A stretch of 64,000 nt of DNA, taken from NCBI GenBank assembly GCA_026119855.1, contig JAOWBW010000043.1, positions 868,001 through 932,000 on the forward strand. Direction: 5' to 3'. Position 1 is the first letter of the stretch. Each line of letters starts with the position of its first letter. Below the pieces are notes generated by a model that did not search any database, was not told the origin of the DNA, and saw only the letters and a list, made by a program, of their open reading frames with translations. Source of the DNA: Campanula takesimana. Lineage: Eukaryota; Streptophyta; Magnoliopsida; Asterales; Campanulaceae. Of this stretch, positions 10,649 through 20,564 are shown piece after piece. Position numbers and translations under genes: made by a program.

Positions 10649-11689
10649 TCATTTAACAGCAATAAGATGTGCTTCTCGAGGATCAGCTTGATAACGAGCA
10701 CAAACGCAAACACTAAACATGATATCTGGCCTACTAGCAGTTAAGTATAGGAGAGAGCCAATCATACCTCGATATAAGGTTTGATCAACCTTCTTACCTT
10801 TCAAGTATTTATCTAACTTGTTACCAGTAGCCATAGGAGTGTCGTATGCCTTTGCATTTTCAAGTCCAAATTTCTTGATAAGGTCCTTTGTATATTTTGC
10901 TTGATTGAGGAAGATGCCTTCAGCACATTGTTTGATTTGTAGCCCAAGGAAGAATGTTAATTCTCCCATCATGCTCATTTCAAATTTGCTTTTCATGAGT
11001 TTCTCAAAACGCTTACACAACAATTCATTAGTAGAGCCAAAAATAATATCATCTACATATATTTGAACAAGTAAAGTATGATCATTATATTTAGCAATGA
11101 ATAAAGTTGTGTCGATCTTACCACGCTTGAATCCCTTTTCAAGGAGAAACTTAGATAAAGTATCATACCATGCTCGTGGAGCTTGTTTGAGTCCATACAA
11201 GGCTTTACGGAGTTTGTAGACATGATTTGGAAATTTGGGATCTTCAAATCCGGGCGGTTGAGCAACAAAGACTGTTTCTTGAAGTTCACCGTTGAGGAAT
11301 GCACTCTTCACATCCATTTGATATAACTTGAACCTTTTGTAAGAGGCATAAGCTAAGAATATCCTTATAGCTTCGAGTCTTGCAACGGGGGCAAAAGTTT
11401 CATCGTAATCAATGCCTTCTTCTTGTCTATATCCTTGTGCAACCAACCTAGCTTTCTTCCTTGTGATGCTTCCATTCTCATCCATCTTGTTTCTGAACAC
11501 CCACTTTGTACCAATCACTCCTTGATCTTGTGGTCTTGGAACTAGGGTCCAAACTTTGCATCTTTCAAATTGGTTGAGCTCTTCTTGCATAGCAACAACC
11601 CAACTTGAGTCTTGGAGTGTTTCATCAACTTTCTTGGGTTCAACTTGAGATATGAATGCGGTAAGTGCATCATAGTTTGATCTTCTTGT
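10649..11689 (-). pseudogene. Nested element pol: reverse transcriptase
   Basis: Synthesises DNA from the element's RNA. The RT block reads from MQEELNQFERCKVWTLVP through KWVFRNKM, ARLVAQGYRQEEGIDY, DVKSAFLNGEL, YGLKQAPRAWYD, catalytic YVDDI (about 11045-11059), FFLGLQIKQ and GMIGSLLYLTASRPDI. It is about 90% like the RT at 59516-60948. TGA codons stand at 10649-10651 and 11690-11692, both at places where the related copy or family has arginine (CGA to TGA). Confidence 0.9.
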
Positions 11690-13194
11690 TCAAACACCAG
11701 AATGCAAATCACCAATGATATTCTGAATTGGGTGATTTCTGACTTCACGGACTTCTTGAGGTATATCTGGTTGAGTTGATGGTGGTTGTAAATCTTCCAG
11801 AGGTACATCATTTGTGCCATCCCAATCATAAGTAATTTGAGGGATAGGTCTTCAACATTTATAGGTGTCTCAACTTCAACTCCATTTGAGGTAGCAGCAA
11901 ATGAGGCAGCTTCTGGTGCTTCATATGAGGTAGATGGAGGTGCAGTTGAGGTAGATGGGTTTCCTTGTGTTGATTGATTTTGGGGTTGAGTTGTACCTGT
12001 CTCATTTATCTCAACAAAATCATCAGCAACATTTGGAGCCATATGTGGCTCAAGGAGAGAATGTTCATCAAAAGTAACATGGACAGATTCAACTATCTTA
12101 AGAGTAGTTTTATTAAATACACGAAAAGCTTTTGAGTGTTTAGCATACCCAATAAATATACCTTCATCGGCCTTAGGAGCAAATTTACCTCGATGTTCTT
12201 TACCATTGTAGAGTATAAAGCATTTGCACCCAAATATCTTGAAGTATGCTATGTTGGGGGTTCTTCCTCTCCAAAGTTCATAAGGAGTTTTGTTGTAGGT
12301 CTTGTTGATGAGGGATCTATTTTGAGTGAAGCATGCTGTGTTGACGGCTTCAGCCCAAAAGTATTGAGGTAGCTTTGCTTCAGCAATCATTGTCTTTCCG
12401 GCCTCTATCAACGTTCTAATCTTTCTTTCCACTACACCGTTTTGTTGTGGAACTCCAGCAGCAGAGAAGTTGTGGTCAATACCATAATCATCACAGTATT
12501 GAGCAACACCGTTCTTCTTGAATTCTGTACCGTTGTCGGATCAAACACTAACGATGTCATCTTCTTTTTGTGTTTGGAGCTATCTAAAGAGTGCGGTCAA
12601 AATGTCATAACAATCATCTTTGGAGCTCATCATCTCAACCCACGTATATCTTGAGTAGTCATCTACCACAACTAAGGAATATCTATTTCCTCCAATACTT
12701 GCGGTAGAAACAGGTCCAAACAGGTCCATATGAAGTAGTTGCAAACATCTAGAAGTTGAAGGTGTCGTCTTGCTGGAGAAAGACGCTTTTGGTTGTTTGC
12801 CTAGTTGACATGCTGTGCACTTCTCATCGTGGTGATCAGCTACTTTGGGTAGACCACGAACTAGATTTTCTCTACCAATCTTGGAGATATACTTGAAGTT
12901 TAAGTGGCTTAGTCTTTTATGCCACAGCCAACTATTTTCACTAACATTCTTTGCTACAAAACAGAGATTTGAAGAAATGCAAGATGAATTAAAATCAACA
13001 ACATAAACATTTTTCTTACGAATCCCTTTGAGCAAAGTGACGCCAGATATGCCATCTTTGATGAGACAGAAATTTGAAGTGAAGTGGCATTGCAATCCTT
13101 TGTCGCAGAACTGAGATATTGAGAGTAGATTGTGTTGTAGTCCAATAACTAGAGAGACTTCTTGGATGGATTTTTCCTTTACGAATGACTCCAT
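11690..13194 (-). pseudogene. Nested element pol: GAG-pre-integrase and integrase
   Basis: Minus-strand reading shows the zinc-binding pre-integrase (LWHKRLSHLNFKYISKI... CTACQLGK), the core start LHMDLFGPVSTASIGGNRY with VVVDDYSRYTWV, the SDNGTEF strand, the GVPQQNGVVERKIRTLIE helix, and the C-terminal region (FKIFGCKCFI, DEGIFIGYAKHSKAFRVFN). Integrase inserts the DNA copy. A TGA at 12541-12543 replaces the Arg before SDNG, and a one-base frameshift lies near 11840. Confidence 0.88.
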
Positions 13195-13351
13195 ATCCTA
13201 CAGTCTTTCCTTTGTTATTATCTCCGAAGGTTACTGATGGCCCTTTTTCTTCACGGACATCTTCCAATAAGTTGATATCTCCGGTCATGTGCCTTGAACA
13301 GCCACTATCGAGATACCATAAACTTGATCTATCCTTGGAGAGTCCAGCCAT
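13016..13351 (-). pseudogene. Nested element pol: aspartic protease segment
   Basis: Contains WYLDSGCSRHMTGD with the catalytic DSG triad start, then VTFGDNNKGKTVGYG. Copia protease matures the polyprotein. A frameshift around 13180 separates it from the pre-integrase frame that starts MESFVKEK. Confidence 0.8.
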
Positions 13352-13420
13352 TAAGCAGAGAACCTATAAAATAAACATTTAAGAACAAGGTCCCCTTTTT
13401 ATTCTTTTGGGTCCAAAGGG

Positions 13421-14326
13421 TTAGCAACTTTTGACGACCCACACCTGCCTCACAGAATGAGGGTTACTCTTTCTGGGATTGGGTGTGAATCTCAAAAGAC
13501 ATTCAGCAGCTTTATGACCATAACCATCACACACGGAACAATGGTGGAAGCTACCCAACTGAGTTTTAACAAGCTTCGTTGAATTCTTGAGCACAACATC
13601 ATTTACTGGTATGGATGAGGTCTCCTTAACAAAATTCATCCTTTTGAACTTTGCTGCCTTGCCGTCACTTGCGGTCGATGGCTTCCTTGCGGTCGCCATC
13701 TTCCTTGGTGCGGTCGATTGACCTCGCGGCAGGATAATGTGGTAGGGAGCGCCATCTACCTTGCTAGAGGAAGCCTCTGCGGTAGATTCATCCATGGCAA
13801 TACCTTTCATCTTTGCCTTGCCAGTTTGTTTCTTAGGGTAGACATAGTTGAAATCTAGTTTCTTCTTTGGTTCTTGTCCTACACCCTTTGAAACATGATG
13901 TTTAGCCTTCGACCCTTCCAAAGTTTGCTGGGTAAATTTCTCATCTCTTTCACAACAAGATGCACATTTAAAGTTGTCATTAGTTTGAAATCCTAAGCCT
14001 TCCTTATCACCACTAGGCTTTTGGGATTCTAAGATTTGTTCCATAATGACACGAGAATTGGTCCACTCATTAGTGATCTTTTTCAAGTCATTTATCTCAG
14101 CGACCAATTCATCATTTTTAACTTTAAATATAGCATTTTGTTCTTCTAAGAAACGGTTTCGATAAGTAAGAGGAGTCATGATCTTGATCTGCTCCTTAAG
14201 GAGGGTGAGTTCAGATCTTAGAAGAGATTTCTCCGTCTTAAGTTGGGAAATTTCTTCAGTTGAAAGTGCTAAAGCTTCCTTCATGCCAGAAAACTTACTA
14301 ATTACCTGTTCAGCTTTTGCAAACAT
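13421..14326 (-). pseudogene. Nested element gag: coiled-coil and second zinc-knuckle part
   Basis: The first 110 residues look like a coiled coil (SKFSGMKEALALSTEEISQL, LKTEKSLLRSELTLLKEQIK). A basic, low-complexity segment follows, then a CCHC knuckle, CSVCDGYGHKAAEC, near residue 270. An in-frame stop separates it from protease. A long coiled coil followed by a second knuckle is characteristic of enlarged SIRE-type gag. Several motif copies (TGCGGTCGATGG type) sit at 13671-13780. Confidence 0.75.
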
Positions 14327-14387
14327 CTTTTCTTGTTCATCGGGGAAATGTCAAACTTGACTTGAGGTGTGGTAGACAGAACTTCCT

Positions 14388-15115
14388 TCACTTTGGGTTT
14401 AGTAGAGCCTTTTTTGCTGCACTAACATCACATCTTGAAAATAGAAGATCACCATTTTTTTGAACCGGAGTTAGGAATCCTTTTTCAGCAAGTTCATCGG
14501 CCGTATAACTTATCCGTTTAGGTTTTGCATTTGGTGAGCGACGACTTTTATTATCATCCTCATCATCGGACTGAACGACCAAACAAATGTGACCTTCTTC
14601 AGAATCCTCATCACTTTCATCAGAGTCTGACTCTATCCATGTAGCTAACTCTTTTGTGGTAGAGTCCTCTTCAGCAACCATCCCCTTTGCTTTGAGTATC
14701 TTGGATTGAAGTTGCTTTTCTTCTTCATATAGTCATACTTGGGAATTGGGCATTCTGATGCGAAATGACCGGGTTTCCTGCAATTAAAACATACGAGATC
14801 CTCTTTCTTCTTGGAGAAGTTGAAGTTCTCTTTCTTCTTTGAAGGGCTGCTCCTTGAAAACCTTGTTGGAGCTTTGCTTGTTGATCCGGGTCTTGCTGTC
14901 TTTCTGAACTTTTGGAATCTTTTCACGAACATAGCAAAATCATCATCATCCATATCAAGTAAATCTGATGTGGAGATTTTTGGATCTTCTTCCTCGATCA
15001 CTTCTTCCTTTTGAGCAACCAACGATAAGCTCTTTGTTTTTCCTTCCATTTCAGCAATGTTGTTAAGCTTGATATCAAAGACCTTGAGGTTGGCATAGAC
15101 GCTTCTAAGAGACAT
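14388..15115 (-). pseudogene. Nested element gag: first zinc knuckle and acidic part
   Basis: Reads in two overlapping frames. The first (15115-14645) begins MSLRSVYANLKVFDIKLN, has an acidic stretch and the knuckle CFNCRKPGHFASECP. The second (14681-14388) is strongly acidic (ESDSDESDEDSEEGH). The frames meet near 14660 by a small indel. The CCHC knuckle binds RNA in the virus-like particle. Confidence 0.75.
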
Positions 15116-15120
15116 GTCAT

Positions 15121-15726
15121 CTAGTAGCTTGGTATCTTCAAGAGTGTTTCCTTTGTGTAGATATTGTGAACCAAGAGCGGCAAGAAATTAACATTAATTT
15201 CTTTCTTGGTAAGCTTCTTTCCGAGTGTTGTATAAGTACTCACGATCTCACAATAACGATCGTAAGTGGCTCTAAGTGATTCACCGGGGATCTTAGCAAA
15301 GTTTTTGAATCTTCTTTGAATTGCAAGCTTTTTGCTTTCCTTACAAGCTTGATCTCCTTCGATGTAATCTTCAATTGCATCCCAAATTTCTTTTGCAGTA
15401 GAACATTCCATGATCTGTCGACGCTGTGACGTACTCAAGGTACTTAGAAGTATACTTTTTGCTTTCACATCCATTCCAACCAGTCTTTTCTCTTCATCGG
15501 TCCATTCATCTTTTGGTTTCTTGAGAGTCGGGTTTGCACCATTGGTTTCTGGATCCGGATTAGCTTTCATTGGGAAGTATGGTCCAATGGTAAGACAATC
15601 ACCAAGTTGCTCGTCCATGGAGTAGAACTGAGTTAGAATACTGTGCTTCCATACGTCAAAATTATCTTCGTCGAACGCTGGAACGTAAGTGAAGTTAACC
15701 GTTGCCATAGTTTTCTGACTTGCCAT
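15121..15726 (-). pseudogene. Nested element gag: N-terminal domain
   Basis: Starts at ATG 15726, 71 bases inside the 5' LTR/primer site. It shows the UBN2-type gag of Copia: FDVWKHSILTQF, LVGMDVKAKSILLSTLS, CSTAKEIWDAIED, RRFKNFAKIPGESLRATYDR. This forms the particle shell. A frameshift near 15178 ends the frame 10-20 codons too early; the next gag frame follows directly. Confidence 0.82.
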
Positions 15727-15783
15727 TTCGAATCGGCACCCAAGCTGTTAAGCTTGAAAAACAGAAGTTTTATAAAGGTGTTT

Positions 15784-15795
15784 GCTCTGATACCA
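15784..15795 (-). promoter_or_regulatory. Primer binding site (initiator Met tRNA type)
   Basis: Minus strand reads TGGTATCAGAGC two bases inside the 5' LTR end. This is the standard plant Copia site complementary to the 3' end of tRNA-Met. Confidence 0.9.
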
Positions 15796-15797
15796 CT

Positions 15798-17353
15798 TGT
15801 TGGTCCCAGAGACACAACAAGGGTATGAAAAGAGGCTAGAGGGGGGGGGGTGAATAGCCTATTTAAAATTTCAACCCTTTTTCAAAATTCAACCTTTATG
15901 CTTACACTTGAATTTTGCGGTAGATAAAAACCACACGGTCAAGTATAAAATGCACAGCGGAAGTTTTCGTTGAAACAAGTTAAGAGTTGGTTTTGATAAG
16001 TTCAATGCAGTAGGTTTGTTTTTACGGTAGGTAGTGCGGTAGATGTATATGCGGTAGGTAGTAGTGCGGTAGGTTAAGGTGAGGTAGGTTGAAAGATTGA
16101 AAATTTGTGTCTTAGAGATTTTTGGCAAATGATAAGTTAGTCAGATTTTAACTTAGGCAATGAGGTAGACAAACAAACACACTTCACACTTGTTCTTAAA
16201 TCTGAAAGATCAAACACTAAAAGACAAACAAGATTAATATGAACAAGTGAAGAGCAATATGAACAAGATGAACAATAAGTAAATTTGCAGAAAGGTAAAG
16301 TACAGTAAGTAAAGAACACAATGATTTGGAAAGGTTCGATCTGTTAAAAGATCTACGTCCTTTACCAAGATGGTCAGTCTTGGATTTTGAATGGAGGATG
16401 TATTAATTCTCTTGAGTACAGATTACAAAGATGAAGAACTGAATTAACTCCTATTTTCTATGAAAAACAATCCTAGACTTAGACCAGTGTATCCCTAATG
16501 ATTCAATCTATGTGATTAATCAATCGGGGTGAGTGTGTGTGTAAGAATCAAGAGCTCTTTGAAATCTATATGATTTTAGAGCCTAATGAATCTTGTGTTG
16601 AGAGGCTTGAGATTTGATCTTGAAGGTTGCTGGAGATTTGTTGAAGACTTGAAGGTTGAGTGCTTGAAGATTCAAATGATTCTGGAAATCTTGAGTATGA
16701 TCTTCAATCACCAAGAATTTCAACAGCAATTTCTCTCTTGGAATCTCAGCTTATTTTCAATGAAGAATTCAAGGTCTATTTATAGCCTTGATGGAGAAAC
16801 TAGCCGTTTGAATTCTTGGAGGGCAAGTTTGGAGGACAATGAGTTGTTGATTTCTAATTGGAGCTCAGTCTGAGTTGTCCTTTTGTTGCAGAGTCATGGT
16901 GGTCCAACTGTACTAAAATGACAGTTGTATTCAAATTTGAAATTTGAATTTGCAACGTTCTAAACTAACCAAGGTAAGGACACACGTGTGACCATGGTTA
17001 AGTTTGAACAAACTTGAGTTTCTTCAACCATGGTTCCATGCGGTAGAGTTAACTTGCGGTAGGATGGAACCATGCGGCAAGATGGATTGCATGAGGTAAC
17101 CTTGGGATATGCGGCAAGCATTGGTTCCGCGGTAGGCGTCTTCATGCGGTAGGCAATGGACCTACCTCATTTTTCCAGACTTAGAAAAAATTGAGTCCTA
17201 ATCTGCTAAGCCTATTCAACTAAAAGTGGACTATTCTAAATGAAGTACAAGTACTTCTTACAATATATCCTAAAGTCCACAAAGAGTAAAATAAGGTTAT
17301 GGGATCAATCAAATCTAGGTAATAGGAGTGGTTTATAATAAGCATATCCAACA
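15798..17353 (-). repeat. 5' LTR of nested SIRE-like element
   Basis: Nearly identical partner of 4067-5619, also starting TGTTGG and ending CCAACA on the plus strand. Differences include a longer G run near 15841 and several C/T changes inside CpG motifs. Confidence 0.95.
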
Positions 17354-17358
17354 CTCTT
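17354..17358. repeat. Target-site duplication CTCTT (right)
   Basis: Exact copy of 4062-4066 on the other side of the nested element. Confidence 0.9.
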
Positions 17359-18142
17359 ACTATCGTTTGCTTCCTCCTTGATCTTGTAAACCCACTTGTT
17401 ATACAATGCCTTCTTCCCCTTAGGTAGTTTAATCAACTCCCAAGTTTCATTGGCCTTTAATGAGTCCATCTCATCATCCATCGCAGCTTTCCACTTATCA
17501 ACAAGTTTACTATGAATAGCCTTCGTATAACACTCTGGTTCACCACTATCAGTTAACAACAAATAGTAATTCGAAGGAGAATTCCTATCAAGTGATCCAC
17601 GCAATCTGCTGGATCTACGCAGCGGAATATCCGGTCTTGGAGTATGTGGTTCATCTTCAGTGACCCCCTGATCTTGGTCATCATGAACCGTCCTGCTCCC
17701 ACCCGAGTCTGGACTATCCACCTCAACAATTTCTGGTTCCGAACTAACCCATCAGATGCCTCCTTTCTGTCCTTGTACAAAACCTGTTCATTAAATATAA
17801 CATCCTGACTACGAATAACCTTATGATTTTGGTCATCCCAAAACTTATACCCAAAGTCATCCCCGCCATAACCAATGAACGTACACTTTACAAACTCAGC
17901 ATCTAATTTAGTTCTATCAACATAATTAATATGAACAGATGAAACACAACCAAATATGTGAAGAAAGGATAAATTTACCTGCTTGCCACTCCATACTTCC
18001 TCTGGAATCTCATTCCCCAATGGTACCGATGATCCCCTATTGATCAAGAAAGCCGCCGTGTCAACCACATATGCCTAGAACGTCTTTAGAAGTCCACACT
18101 TCAACCTTATACTTCTAGCCCGCTCGTTTATCCTCTCTGAAA
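17359..18142 (-). pseudogene. Outer Copia pol: integrase C-terminus and RT start
   Basis: Minus-strand frames read AAFLINRGSSVPL, FLHIFGCVSSVHI, KCTFIGYGGDDFGYKFWDD and VIRSQDVIFNE, then the linker (RRSSRLRGS) and RT start (WKAAMDDEMDSLKANETWEL, ALYNKWVYKIKEE). Translation then runs into the nested LTR; the RT continues at 4061. A frame change occurs near 17720. The block 18059-18076 (GTGTCAACCACATATGCC) is repeated inside the adjacent TRIM LTR. Confidence 0.85.
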
Positions 18143-18147
18143 CCCCG
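18143..18147. repeat. Target-site duplication CCCCG (left of TRIM)
   Basis: CCCCG at 18143-18147 equals CCCCG at 18733-18737. The two copies sit directly outside the TRIM ends. Confidence 0.9.
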
Positions 18148-18300
18148 TGTAGGGACCGTGTCAACCACATATGCCCGCACGGATTTGTTTTTGGGTATCC
18201 CCCAAAAGGCCTCAAACAAATGAAGTGGGGTGGGTGATCTTATATACCTTTTAATTGTTTTCTCAATTATCGATGTGGGACTTTGGGTTGCACCCCAACA
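18148..18300 (-). repeat. 3' LTR of TRIM, internally altered
   Basis: Only 153 bp against 189 bp in the 5' LTR. The missing part (corresponding to about 18553-18610) is replaced by CGTGTCAACCACATATG, identical to host integrase sequence 90 bp away (18057-18076). The rest matches the 5' LTR closely. Confidence 0.85.
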
Positions 18301-18525
18301 ATCCTCCCCTCAAACCAAGGACCACACCGCTATGGCTCATAATATTTCCTCTGGCCCATATCCAGTGAAAGCTTATACAACCGCCGTTATGGTCTGTGGG
18401 TCACATTCGCCTGATAACTACCATCAGGATTCCTTTCGATTACAAGACTCCATTCGCAATGTCATACAAGGGGAACCCTACCTTATAATCGCACATACGG
18501 TCCACCCGGTCGTGCCCATCCGAAC

Positions 18526-18542
18526 CATGGCTCTGATACCAC
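18526..18542 (-). promoter_or_regulatory. Primer binding site of TRIM
   Basis: Minus-strand TGGTATCAGAGCCATGG begins two bases inside the 5' LTR end at 18544. It is a longer match to the tRNA-Met end than in the neighbouring elements. Confidence 0.88.
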
Positions 18543-18543
18543 T

Positions 18544-18732
18544 TGTAGGGACCATGACCACCACCACCACTCTCAATATTAGTATGATATTTTCCACTTG
18601 GGCCCAGCCCGCATGGATTTGTTTTTGGGTATCCCCCAAAAGGCCTCAAACTAATGAAGTGTGTGGGTGCTCTTATATAACTTGCAATTGTTTGCTCAAT
18701 TACCGATGTGGGACTTTGGTTACACCCCAACA
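18544..18732 (-). repeat. 5' LTR of TRIM
   Basis: 189-bp TG...CA repeat. It includes a run of CCA triplets (18557-18570), the shared block GGATTTGTTTTTGGGTATCC and a TATATAA word at about 18673-18680 that may be its TATA box on the plus strand. Confidence 0.85.
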
Positions 18733-19404
18733 CCCCGTTATGTTGAGGTGTCCCCTTAGGGGTTTTTATCATGTGAATCCATGTCGCATCACAATATTCC
18801 TTAAACTCCCCGGGCTCATACTCCCCACCATTGTCAGACCTCAAGCTTTTGACCTTGAGTCCTGTCTGTGTCTCTACCAAGGCCTTCTACTTCTTAAATA
18901 CCCAGAAAGCTTCATCTTTCCCCTTTAAGAAGTAAATCCAGACCTTCCTTGTAGAATCATCAATGAAGGTCATGTTATATGACGCACCACCTAGAGAAGT
19001 TACCAGAGTCGGTCCCCACAAATCGTGTGAACCAACTCTAACTTTGCTTCCCTCAAAGCCCTACCTGTCATCAAGAAATTATTTCTCACATGTTTGCCAA
19101 ACACACAGTCGTTGCAAATCCCCACATTGACTATTTTCAAACCCGATAGTCTTCCATTTGAGAAAAGTACCCGCATCCCCTTCTCACTTATTTGACCCAA
19201 TCGATAGAGCCACAAATCTGTATCACGCTTAGCTGATGCTACCGCGATACTATCCTTGGTGTTGTTAGCAAAATACAATGTTCCTTCCTTATTACCTCGA
19301 GCGATCTCAGAATCTCCCTTGGTAATAACCCAGTTCCTACAGCTGAAAGTTACCGTGTAACCTTCTTCATCCAACTTCCCAACTGATAACAGGTTCCTTT
19401 TCAA
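18733..19404 (-). pseudogene. Outer Copia pol: pre-integrase and integrase core
   Basis: Two frames. 19404-19000 carries MKRNLLSVGKLDEEGY, ITKGDSEIARG, DLWLYRLGQISEKGMRVL (histidine positions altered) and NDCVFGKH. 18880 downwards carries VETQTGLKVKSLRSDNGGEY and GTPQHNGV, after which the TRIM interrupts it. Integrase continues at 18142. Lesions: frameshift near 18990 and loss of the HHCC histidine in LWLYRLGQ. Confidence 0.82.
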
Positions 19405-19444
19405 ACCTGAAATGTGTCTGACCCCATTTAAATGTAAGACCTTC

Positions 19445-19900
19445 TCATCCGATGCTCCTATTCTGACATTCCTTTTCCCCCTTGATTTCTAAAGGCTCGC
19501 CATCCGCCAGATAGACCTTTCCAAAATTACCGGAAGTATAATTTTCCATCTCCTCTGCATGCCCGCATGAGTGGAACGAGGCCTCCAAATCCAGCACCCA
19601 TGATTCTAGCGCACTACTAATGCTTAAAATCAGTACATCTACAGCCTCAGTTGCCACATTCGTCGATTTATCCCCTCGCTTGGGACAATCCCTCTTGTAG
19701 TGTCCTAACTCCTTAAAATGATAACATTCAACAGATGCCTTCGCAACCCTTGGTCTATCTTTGTTCTCCACAGGCTTACCCTTACCACTGATTACACTGT
19801 CCCTTGGTTTCGTTCTCCCTTTATTCCTAGAACCCGGCCTTCCCCTACTAGTTGTAGCCAAAGCTGATCCCGAAGTAAACGGTGTCCCCAACTTCTTCAT
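19445..19900 (-). pseudogene. Outer Copia gag C-terminus and protease
   Basis: Basic linker, then a zinc knuckle CYHFKELGHYKRDCP in which the second cysteine is Phe, then protease region WVLDLEASFHSC where the catalytic DSG is DLE. Both essential sites are therefore lost. It continues FGKVYLADGEPLEIKG. It is in frame with nothing functional downstream; a frameshift follows at 19445. Confidence 0.82.
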
Positions 19901-20560
19901 ACGATTTCCTTGCTCAGAAGTAGATCCTTGAAATCAATAAACTTCAATTTATTCTTACCCGCAGAAGCACTTAACGCTGTCATCGTTCCGCTCCAACTCA
20001 CTGGTAAGGATTCTAGCAAAACCAATGCATGAACCTTATCACCGAAAGTAATCTCCAACGCAACCAATGAGTCTATAACATCCATATACTCATCGATGTG
20101 TTTAGCTAATGATACTCCTCTTGCATCTTGAGATTCCCCATCTTTGAATCAAATCAACCTTGTTGACTGCAGATGGTGTTTCAAATCTCTCAGTAAGATA
20201 ATCAAGTATATCCCTCATGGTCTTAGCCTTCTTGGTATTTTAGCGATCCACTTTGATAAAGTAGATCTAATCGCCCCTAGGGTTTTCCTATCCAGGATAT
20301 CCCAATCCTCCTGTTTTTTTGCTTCTGATTTGACTGCAGATGGTGTTTCAAATCTCTCAGTAAGATAATCAAGTATCTCCCTCGTGGTCTTAGCCTTCTT
20401 GATGGTGTTTCAAATCTCTCAGTAAGATAATCAAGAGATCTTACATCTGCATCCTCCAAATGCATAGTCAGAACCATCAACTTTTCCACCTCTTGTTTAT
20501 CCTTGCCCATTCTTGACTGCTTAAATAAACCCCTGACTCGTCTAACCAGAGATCTGATGC
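19897..20560 (-). pseudogene. Outer Copia gag N-terminal part, with internal duplication
   Basis: Gag segments read RSLDYLTERFETPS, then VSLAKHIDEYMDVIDSLVAL and VLLESLPVSWSGTMTALSAS (UBN2-type gag). A segment of about 70 bp (TTTCAAATCTCTCAGTAAGA block) occurs at 20165-20235, 20332-20400 and in part 20401-20434. These repeats and frameshifts make it unreadable as one protein. Confidence 0.7.
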
Positions 20561-20564
20561 TAGT

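Larger units (their letters stand above)
4067..17353 (-). mobile_element. Nested SIRE-like Copia element with an extra spliced gene
   Basis: A 13,287-bp element bounded by 1.55-kb LTRs and perfect CTCTT duplications, inserted in the RT coding sequence of the outer Copia. Reading on the minus strand: 5' LTR, tRNA-Met primer site, large gag with two zinc knuckles and a coiled coil, protease, integrase, RT, RNase H, then a 3.4-kb accessory gene (aORF), polypurine tract and 3' LTR. The size, RT/RNase H style (CHFLGNRLVSWASKKQ) and extra gene in env position fit the SIRE/Maximus lineage. LTRs differ at roughly 15-20 positions by eye (about 1%), so insertion is fairly recent, yet pol has several stops and frameshifts. 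Confidence 0.92.
18148..18732 (-). mobile_element. TRIM (terminal-repeat retrotransposon in miniature)
   Basis: A 585-bp non-coding element flanked by perfect CCCCG duplications. Terminal direct repeats lie at 18148-18300 and 18544-18732, both TGTAGGGACC...CCCCAACA on the plus strand. The minus strand has TGGTATCAGAGCCATGG right after the 5' LTR, a Met-tRNA primer site, and TTGAGGGGAGGAT before the 3' LTR, a polypurine tract. It has no protein and must have used proteins of an autonomous element. It interrupts the outer element's integrase core. Confidence 0.92.

Noticed and set aside
18230..18928. Plus-strand 232-codon frame
   Set aside because: It crosses the TRIM, its LTR and the antisense strand of integrase, with no domain.
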